DNA of 6,453 bases from assembly GCA_903918155.1 (NCBI GenBank), contig CAIXDD010000005.1:1-6453 (forward strand), in the 5' to 3' direction. How positions within the stretch are numbered: the first letter of the stretch is position 1; the number at the start of each line of letters is the position of its first letter. The position numbers were made by a program, and so were the translations under genes. Under the pieces are notes generated by a model that had not been told where the DNA came from, ran no database searches, and saw only the letters and a program-made list of their open reading frames with translations. Source of the stretch: an uncultured Hyphomicrobiales bacterium. Lineage in GTDB: Bacteria; Pseudomonadota; Alphaproteobacteria; Rhizobiales; Beijerinckiaceae. Below are positions 1 through 4,424 of the stretch, in pieces.

Positions 1-736
1 CCCAGGCGGTGACGCGAATTTTGCTCTCGGGCAGGCCCATGGCGGCGGCGAGGCCCGGCCGCATGAGCGTGACGCCTTGCGTGGGCGCATAGACGTCGTA
101 ACGATCGGCGGCGGCGTCATAAGCGGCGACGCAGGCTTTCGGCTCCATGGGATTGCCGATGATGCGCGGCGCCTCGACGCGCAATGTCGTGACATGGGCG
201 GCGGCGGCGAAAGCGGCCTGCGTCTTCGCGCGGTCGCCATATTCGTAATCGAAGGCGAGATTGCCGGGCACGTCGTCGTAAAGCTGCGGCGCGCCGGGCG
301 ACAGCGCCGCGCGCGCATCCATCACGACAGGCAGGTCGCGCAGCTCCACTTCGATCAATTCGGCCGCGTCCATGGCGGCGGCGAGCGTGCGCGCGACGAC
401 GAAGGCGAGCGGCTGGCCGGAATGGCGCACGCGCTCGATGGCGAGCACGTCGCGGCCGGTCTCGCGCAGTTTCATGCCGCCCACGCCGGGAAATTTCACC
501 AGCGGGGGAATGGGCGCAAAGCCCGCCTCGCGCGCCTCGACGCCCGTGAAGACGCCGAGCACGTCGGGATGGGCGCGCGCTGCGCCGGCGTCGAGCGCGA
601 CGATCTGCGCATGGGCGCGGTCGGCGCGCAGGAAATAGCCATAGGCCTGATCGGGCAAGGACACGTCGGACGTATAGCGTCCCCGCCCGGTGACCAGCCG
701 CGCGTCCTCGCGCCGCCCCTTGAAGGTTTCCGCCAT
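1..736 (-). CDS. Molybdopterin hydroxylase large subunit, xanthine dehydrogenase/CoxL family (N-terminal part, 3' end outside window)
   Basis: Family role: these large subunits carry the molybdenum cofactor and hydroxylate aldehydes, N-heterocycles or aromatics (or oxidise CO) together with FAD and 2Fe-2S subunits. The reverse strand reads openly from ATG at 736 to the window edge, 245 codons of a protein usually near 750-800 residues. The start region MAETFKGRREDARLVTGRGR (residues 1-20) is the family's typical opening. An a/b hammerhead domain follows to about residue 130, including the stretch RVRHSGQPLAFVVA and DAAELIEVE. The region IIGNPMEPKACVAAYD begins the cofactor-binding part. The active-site regions and catalytic glutamate lie outside the window, so the substrate and the CoxL-versus-XDH subtype are open. 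A GAGGGGG ribosome site at 742-748 lies 5 nt before the ATG. An in-frame GTG at 763 is a less likely start, and the ATG at 750 is out of frame. The gene lies 79 bp behind a binding-protein gene in the same direction with no terminator visible, so co-transcription is likely. Confidence 0.88.
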   Translation of the reverse strand, partial: MAETFKGRREDARLVTGRGRYTSDVSLPDQAYGYFLRADRAHAQIVALDAGAARAHPDVLGVFTGVEAREAGFAPIPPLVKFPGVGGMKLRETGRDVLAIERVRHSGQPLAFVVARTLAAAMDAAELIEVELRDLPVVMDARAALSPGAPQLYDDVPGNLAFDYEYGDRAKTQAAFAAAAHVTTLRVEAPRIIGNPMEPKACVAAYDAAADRYDVYAPTQGVTLMRPGLAAAMGLPESKIRVTAW

Positions 737-815
737 CGCCGCCCCCTCATCCCTCGTCCGCACGCCGCGCGCCGCGCGCCGCAGCGCGCGCGTCAGCGCC
801 CTGCAAGCCTTGCGC

Positions 816-1838
816 TCATTCGATCAGGGCGCGCGCGCGGGCGGCCAGATGTTTGGGCGTCGCCAGAACGTCGGCCACGACCTTCTGCATGTCCTCGCCC
901 CGCACGGGATCGACCTCGATTTTCATCTGCGCGGCTTCCTTCAAGAAATCCTCGTCCTTCATGGTCGCCATGAAAGCCTCGCGCATCGCCTTCACCCGAT
1001 CGTCGGGCACGCCGCCTGCGAAAGCCAGCGGCCGGCCGAGCCGCGTGCCGGAGACGATCAGCTCGACGATGCGCCGGTCGTCGTCGCTCTTCACGAGCGC
1101 GGTGACGTCCGGCACGCCGGGCAGATCGTTCGGCTTGGGGCCGGCATAGGCGAGGATCTTGATGTCGCCGTTCTTGATCCATTCGGGCTTGGTGACTTTC
1201 CAGCTCGACCAGGTGTTGTTGCGCGCCTGCACCTCGCCGCGCTCCATGGCGAGATTGATCTCATTGCCGCCGGGATAGCCCGTGACGATCTTGAATTTCG
1301 TGCCGACGAATTCGTTCAGCATGGCGGGGAAGGACTCGGTGATCGCGCCGCGCCCGCTGGCGCCGGCGACGACCTCCCGCGCCCGCGCCTCCTCGATGGA
1401 GGAGACCCCGGCGGTCTTGGTCCAGACGGTCATCGTCTCGACCGTGGGGCAGATCGAGCCGATCCACTGGAACTTGCCCAGATCGAAGCGGATCACGTCC
1501 ACGCCCGCCGCCTGCATGGCGGGGAAATTATTGGCGAGCATGCCGATATTCGTGCCGTCCTTGGGCGCGACGTCGGCCAGATAGGCCGCCATCTTGGCGC
1601 CGCCGGCCCCGGTCATGTTCTGCGGCACCATGGCGGGGGCGCCGGGAATATGCTTGCCGATATGGCGGGCGACCACGCGGGCGTGCAGGTCGTATTCGCC
1701 GCCCACGCCCACGCCGATGAGCACATTGACGGCCTTGCCCCGGTAGAAATCGGCCGGCGCCTGCGCCTGAACGGTCTGGGCGGCGAGCAGGCCGGTGACA
1801 GCAAGCGCGAGCGCGCGCATCGAAACGTGCGAAACCAT
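816..1838 (-). CDS. Tripartite tricarboxylate transporter substrate-binding protein (TctC/Bug family), copy 1
   Basis: A periplasmic binding protein of 340 aa that would capture an organic acid or similar small solute and deliver it to a TctA/TctB permease. Residues 1-25 form a signal peptide: a short basic start, a hydrophobic core (ALALAVTGLLAA), then TVQA as a probable signal peptidase I site. The mature protein opens with the family pattern DFYRGKAVNVLIG (30-42). Next comes GVGVGGEYDLHAR, corresponding to the first ligand-contact loop, then RHIGKHIPG and QNMTGAGGAKMAAYL, the second conserved loop, and VAPKDGT (90-96). A later block, NEFVGTKFKIVTGYPGG, matches the second domain of Bug proteins. 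Length is normal for the family (about 320-350). Start choice: an AGGGAGGG ribosome site lies 3 nt upstream of the ATG at 1838, while extension to 1949 would run through the repeat region and bury the signal peptide. The gene is divergent from the second copy and upstream of the molybdenum hydroxylase. The ligand is not predictable. Confidence 0.93.
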   Translation of the reverse strand: MVSHVSMRALALAVTGLLAAQTVQAQAPADFYRGKAVNVLIGVGVGGEYDLHARVVARHIGKHIPGAPAMVPQNMTGAGGAKMAAYLADVAPKDGTNIGMLANNFPAMQAAGVDVIRFDLGKFQWIGSICPTVETMTVWTKTAGVSSIEEARAREVVAGASGRGAITESFPAMLNEFVGTKFKIVTGYPGGNEINLAMERGEVQARNNTWSSWKVTKPEWIKNGDIKILAYAGPKPNDLPGVPDVTALVKSDDDRRIVELIVSGTRLGRPLAFAGGVPDDRVKAMREAFMATMKDEDFLKEAAQMKIEVDPVRGEDMQKVVADVLATPKHLAARARALIE

Positions 1839-1841
1839 ATT

Positions 1842-1849
1842 CCCTCCCT
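1842..1849 (-). promoter_or_regulatory. Ribosome binding site of tctC-like copy 1
   Basis: Read on the minus strand this is AGGGAGGG, whose GGGAGG core is close to the Shine-Dalgarno consensus, ending 3 nt before the ATG at 1838. It decides the start: the frame stays open to 1949, but only this ATG has such a site and an immediately following signal peptide. Confidence 0.7.
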
Positions 1850-1893
1850 GGACGCATTCCGGCGGGCCCGCAGCGCGGCGCCGCACGCGCCGA

Positions 1894-1923
1894 ATCTTAT
1901 CAGCCCCGCGCGCCCCAAGTCCA
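1894..1923 (-). promoter_or_regulatory. Weak candidate sigma-70-type promoter for tctC-like copy 1
   Basis: On the minus strand TGGACT (1923-1918) resembles a -35 box with 4 of 6 matches. After 16 bp comes GATAAG (1901-1896), also 4 of 6 matches to TATAAT; the shifted hexamer TAAGAT at 1899-1894 would give an 18-bp spacer. This is the only A/T-rich spot between the repeat and the gene, and it would leave a leader of about 50 nt. The -35 would lie inside the first tandem repeat unit. This is inference from motif matching only. Confidence 0.25.
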
Positions 1924-2005
1924 CGCGCCCCAAGTCCACAAGGAGCCAAAGTCCACGAGGAGCCAAAGTCCGCGAGACCAAAGTCCGCGAGGGATCAAGT
2001 CCGCG
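1909..2005. repeat. Six-unit degenerate tandem repeat, 15-17 bp period
   Basis: Six copies of the core AAGTCC begin at 1917, 1932, 1949, 1966, 1981 and 1997, with spacings of 15, 17, 17, 15 and 16 bp. The first two units are an exact 15-bp duplication (CGCGCCCCAAGTCCA at 1909-1923 and 1924-1938). The third and fourth are 17-bp units AGGAGCCAAAGTCCRCG (1941-1957, 1958-1974) that differ only at R, A at 1955 versus G at 1972. The last two (1975-1989 and 1990-2005) are shorter variants ending GTCCGCG. Two sub-types side by side suggest stepwise local duplication. The spacing is not a helical 10.5-bp multiple. A role as an array of regulator sites or as neutral slippage repeats cannot be decided here. 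Confidence 0.85.
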
Positions 2006-2105
2006 CGGCGGCGCTCCGGCGGGCGGGACAGGCCGAGCTTGCCCGCCCATGCCCCTTGCCTTATGGCCTGAGCCGAACCAATTGACCGTTCACCAGAACA
2101 TGAGT

Positions 2106-2114
2106 GGAAGGAAA
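2106..2114 (+). promoter_or_regulatory. Ribosome binding site of tctC-like copy 2
   Basis: GGAAGGAAA, with core AAGGA at 2108-2112, ends 8 nt before the ATG at 2121. It favours that start over the in-frame ATG at 2100, which has no purine-rich site ahead of it and lies just before this one. Confidence 0.65.
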
Positions 2115-2120
2115 CTCGCC

Positions 2121-3173
2121 ATGCGCTTGCCTCAGATCACCAAGTCACGCTTGCGCGCCTCGCGGACATCGGCGCTGGCCGGCGCGCTCGCGCTGGCGCT
2201 CTCGGGCTCCGCGGCGCTCGCGCAGGGCGCCGAGGACTTCTTCAAGGGCAAGAACGTGACCGTCTATATCGGCTTCTCGCCGGGCGGCACCTATGACCTG
2301 TTCGGCCGCATGGTCTCCCGCTACATCGGCAAACATATCCCCGGCCAGCCGAACGTGGTCGCCTCCAACATGCCGGGCGCGGGATCGCTGACGGCGGCGA
2401 ACTGGCTCTATCGGGTCGCCCCCAAGGACGGCACGGCGCTCGGCATCGTCTCGCAGACCATGGCGATGGACGAGGCGCTCAAGGCCAAGGGCGTGCAATT
2501 CAAGGCCGTCGAGTTCAACTGGATCGGCCGCGTGACCTCCAATATCGAGGTGCACGTGCTCTCCACCAAGTCGAAGGGCGCCACGCTGGACGGCGCGCGC
2601 CTGGCCGAAGTGCCCGTGGCCAGCACCGGACCGGGCTCGCCCTCCGACACCTATCCGCGCATCATGAACGACGTGTTCGGCACGAAGTTCAAGATCATCC
2701 GCGGCTTCCCGGGCTCGACCGACGGCCTGCTCGCCGTCGAACGCGGCGAAGTGGACGGCGCGCTCACCTCGTGGAACACGATGAAGAGCACGCGCATGGA
2801 CTGGCTGACCGACAAGAAGGCCGTCCTGCTCGTTCAATATGTCACGCAGCGTTCGCCCGAGCTGAAAGACGTGCCCACGCTGGTGGAATTGGCCAAGACG
2901 GACGCCGACCGCAATCTCCTGACCTTCGCGGTCAGCAGCGCGGAGCTGGGCCGCTTCATCATCGCGCCCCCGGGCCTGCCCGCCGACCGCGTCGCCGCGC
3001 TGCGCAAGGCCTTCGACGCCGCCATGAAAGACCCCGAACTGCTTGCGGAAGTGAGCAAGGCGAAACTCGATTTCGAGCCGTTGAGCGGCGAGGAGCTGGC
3101 CAAGATCGTCGCGCAGACGGCGAGCGCCGACCAGGGCGTGATCGAGCGGATGCAGAAAATCCTCGCCGAGTGA
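2121..3173 (+). CDS. Tripartite tricarboxylate transporter substrate-binding protein (TctC/Bug family), copy 2
   Basis: A secreted 350-aa binding protein for a TTT importer, paralogous to the divergent neighbour. Residues 1-34 form a signal peptide with a long basic start (KSRLRASR), a hydrophobic core (ALAGALALAL) and a SAALA cleavage site before QGAEDF. The mature protein shows DFFKGKNVTVYIGFSPGG (39-56), then TYDLFGR, RYIGKHIPGQP, SNMPGAGSLTAANWL and VAPKDGT (99-105), all family landmarks. NDVFGTKFKIIRGFPGS and AVERGEVDGAL follow in the second domain. Its first ligand loop (GFSPGGTYD) is the more typical Bug form; copy 1 has GVGVGGEYD there, so the ligands may differ. The ATG at 2121 was chosen on its ribosome site and on placing the signal peptide at the N terminus; 2100 is the alternative. 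It is transcribed alone, divergent from copy 1, convergent with the reductase gene, and closed by a strong terminator 21 bp after the stop. Confidence 0.93.
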   Translation: MRLPQITKSRLRASRTSALAGALALALSGSAALAQGAEDFFKGKNVTVYIGFSPGGTYDLFGRMVSRYIGKHIPGQPNVVASNMPGAGSLTAANWLYRVAPKDGTALGIVSQTMAMDEALKAKGVQFKAVEFNWIGRVTSNIEVHVLSTKSKGATLDGARLAEVPVASTGPGSPSDTYPRIMNDVFGTKFKIIRGFPGSTDGLLAVERGEVDGALTSWNTMKSTRMDWLTDKKAVLLVQYVTQRSPELKDVPTLVELAKTDADRNLLTFAVSSAELGRFIIAPPGLPADRVAALRKAFDAAMKDPELLAEVSKAKLDFEPLSGEELAKIVAQTASADQGVIERMQKILAE

Positions 3174-3193
3174 TCGCAGGTCCCGCGCAACGT

Positions 3194-3226
3194 AAAGCCC
3201 CGGAGGCCGCCTCCGGGGCTTTTTTT
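3194..3226 (+). terminator. Strong intrinsic terminator after tctC-like copy 2
   Basis: A perfect 13-bp stem (AAAGCCCCGGAGG at 3194-3206 pairing with 3210-3222) closes a 3-nt CCG loop and runs into seven T residues (3220-3226). It starts 20 nt after the TGA. It lies between convergent genes. On the minus strand the hairpin is followed by only three T residues, so it may stop reductase transcripts weakly as well. Confidence 0.92.
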
Positions 3227-3241
3227 CTTTGATCGCCGCCC

Positions 3242-4285
3242 TCAGCCCAGAGTGGGATCGAGAACGATCTTGCCCATGCCGGAATCGCCCTCGATCATGC
3301 GATGGGCGTCCGCCGCCTTGGACAAGGGCAGGACATGGGCGATCTGCACCTTGATCTTGCCGCTGGCCGCCGCCTCGAAACAGGCCGGCAGATCGCCTTC
3401 GCGCGAGCCGGGCGAGCCCTTGATCATGATGCGCTTGTCATAGAGGTGGAAGAAATCGATCGACACGTTCGGCCCGCCATGGGCGCCGGCGGTGACGAGG
3501 CGGCCGTCCATGCCGATGCCGTGGAACGCCTGCGGCAGGACGTTCGGATTGGCGATGTTGTCGTAGAGCACGTTCACGCCCTTGCCGCCGGTCGCCTTCA
3601 TGATCTCGGCGAGAATGTCCTGCGTCGCATAATCCACGGCGACGTCCGCGCCCAGCGCAAGCCCGACGTCGGCGCGCGCGCGCGAGCCCGCCGTGCAGAT
3701 GACCTTCGCGCCGATCACGTTCTTGGCGATCTGGATGCCGATGGCGCCGAGGTTTCCGCTGGCGCCCATGATGAGCGCCCATTCGTCCTTTTGCAGTTTC
3801 GCGATGTTGACGAGCAGGTTCCACGCGGTCGGCACATGGCGCATCACCACCGCCGCCTCATGGAAATTGAGATTGGCGGGCAACGCGCGCACGACGGCGG
3901 AGGGAATGCAGACGAGATCCGCGAAGCCGCCCGGACGCTTGATGCCCATCATGCCCTTCGGGCCCTTATAGGCGTCGAGCCCGTCTTCGGCCACGACGTC
4001 GACCGGCATCGTGCCGGCGGCGGCCACGCGGTCGCCGACTTTCCAGCGCGTGACGCCGGGGCCGACCGCATCGATCACGCCTGCGCAATCCACGCCGGGA
4101 ATGCAGGGCATGACGGGCGCGCGCTGGGGCTGCGCGCCGCGCCGCAACGCGACGTCGAGCACGCGATTGACCGTCGCCGCATGAACCTTGATGCGCACTT
4201 CGCCCGCGCGCGGCGCGGGATCGGCGACGTCATGATAGCGCAGAACCTCCGGCGGTCCGTATTCGTGAAAGACGGCGGCCTTCAT
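3242..4285 (-). CDS. Quinone oxidoreductase-like medium-chain dehydrogenase/reductase, zinc sites absent
   Basis: A 347-aa cytoplasmic NAD(P)-dependent oxidoreductase of the MDR superfamily. MKAAVFHEYGPPEVLRY opens the GroES-like domain. The nucleotide-binding Rossmann motif is GASGNLGAIG (174-183), followed by IQIAKNVIGAKVICTAGS and LGADVAVDY. Where zinc alcohol dehydrogenases carry GHE, this protein has GVD (64-66), and the four-cysteine structural zinc loop is missing between GDRVAA (84-89) and PGGFADLV (118-125). N40 and D44 sit where quinone reductases have an Asn-x-x-Asp pair instead of a zinc cysteine. This points to an NADPH-type, zinc-independent reductase acting on a quinone, enone or enoyl-type substrate; cofactor and substrate are inference. 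ATG 4285 is the family start, preceded by a purine-rich GGGGGGAAGG. The upstream extension to 4342 shows no homology. A terminator of the upstream permease gene separates the two, so it should have its own promoter in 4286-4371, where I see no clear one. Confidence 0.9.
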   Translation of the reverse strand: MKAAVFHEYGPPEVLRYHDVADPAPRAGEVRIKVHAATVNRVLDVALRRGAQPQRAPVMPCIPGVDCAGVIDAVGPGVTRWKVGDRVAAAGTMPVDVVAEDGLDAYKGPKGMMGIKRPGGFADLVCIPSAVVRALPANLNFHEAAVVMRHVPTAWNLLVNIAKLQKDEWALIMGASGNLGAIGIQIAKNVIGAKVICTAGSRARADVGLALGADVAVDYATQDILAEIMKATGGKGVNVLYDNIANPNVLPQAFHGIGMDGRLVTAGAHGGPNVSIDFFHLYDKRIMIKGSPGSREGDLPACFEAAASGKIKVQIAHVLPLSKAADAHRMIEGDSGMGKIVLDPTLG

Positions 4286-4286
4286 T

Positions 4287-4296
4287 CCTTCCCCCC
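4287..4296 (-). promoter_or_regulatory. Ribosome binding site of the MDR reductase
   Basis: Minus strand GGGGGGAAGG ends 1 nt before the ATG at 4285. The G6 run gives usable spacing, whereas the AAGG part alone would be too close. An upstream out-of-family start at 4342 has no comparable site. Confidence 0.5.
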
Positions 4297-4350
4297 ATGT
4301 TTTCGTCTGCGCAGGATTCGCGGAAAAAGCCCCGCGCCGCAAGCGTGAAG

Positions 4351-4372
4351 TGCGACGCCGCGAATCGTCGCA
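4351..4372. repeat. 7-8-7 inverted repeat upstream of the reductase gene
   Basis: TGCGACG (4351-4357) and CGTCGCA (4366-4372) form perfect 7-bp arms around an 8-bp spacer, 66 bp ahead of the reductase start and directly after the permease terminator's T-run. The size and symmetry suit an operator for a dimeric regulator, but a chance palindrome in GC-rich DNA or an extension of the terminator region is also possible. Confidence 0.4.
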
Positions 4373-4403
4373 AAAAAGAAACGGCCGGGCTTTCGCCCGG
4401 CCG
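4372..4403 (-). terminator. Intrinsic terminator of the TctA-TctB permease gene
   Basis: On the minus strand a 9-bp all-GC stem (CGGCCGGGC at 4403-4395 with 4390-4382) closes a GAAA tetraloop and is followed by TTTCTTTTTT (4381-4372). It begins 21 nt after the permease stop codon and should end that transcript before the reductase gene. Confidence 0.92.
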
Positions 4404-4424
4404 CTTCCGTTGGTTTCGCTCCGG

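Larger units (their letters stand above)
1839..2120. other. Intergenic region between two divergent binding-protein genes
   Basis: This 282-bp gap must hold the promoters of both divergent genes. It contains a tandem repeat (1909-2005), listed separately, and one weak promoter candidate for the left gene. For the right gene no convincing promoter is seen. TTGCCC at 2039-2044 followed after 17 bp by TATGGC is a poor match, and TTGACC at 2082-2087 has no -10 at the right distance. The plus-strand frame across this stretch is open and continuous with the right-hand gene, but the predicted residues look like random high-GC translation, so I treat it as non-coding. Confidence 0.7.

Noticed and set aside
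737..815. GC-rich alternating tract between the tctC-like gene and the hydroxylase gene as a possible terminator
   Set aside because: It could fold, but there is no T-run on the minus strand after any stem, so no intrinsic terminator can be supported.
77..973. A 298-codon plus-strand open frame at the left end
   Set aside because: It lies opposite the molybdenum hydroxylase gene and part of the tctC gene, both well supported, and its own sequence is arginine-rich filler.
1909..2005. The tandem repeat as a CRISPR array
   Set aside because: Units are 15-17 bp with no unique spacers between them and no cas genes nearby.
2082..2110. TTGACC as a -35 box for the right-hand tctC gene
   Set aside because: The hexamer is good, but at 16-18 bp spacing the -10 position falls on the ribosome site and does not resemble TATAAT.
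690..3173. An 827-codon plus-strand open frame that runs antisense through the left tctC gene and continues into the right tctC gene
   Set aside because: Only the part from 2121 on looks like a protein (signal peptide plus Bug domain). The rest is Arg/Ala/His-rich translation opposite a real gene, as expected when codons are strongly GC3-biased.
3302..4348. A 348-codon plus-strand open frame opposite the reductase gene
   Set aside because: Low-complexity Arg/Ala/His/Asp composition, no ribosome site and no domain. The minus-strand MDR protein explains the region.
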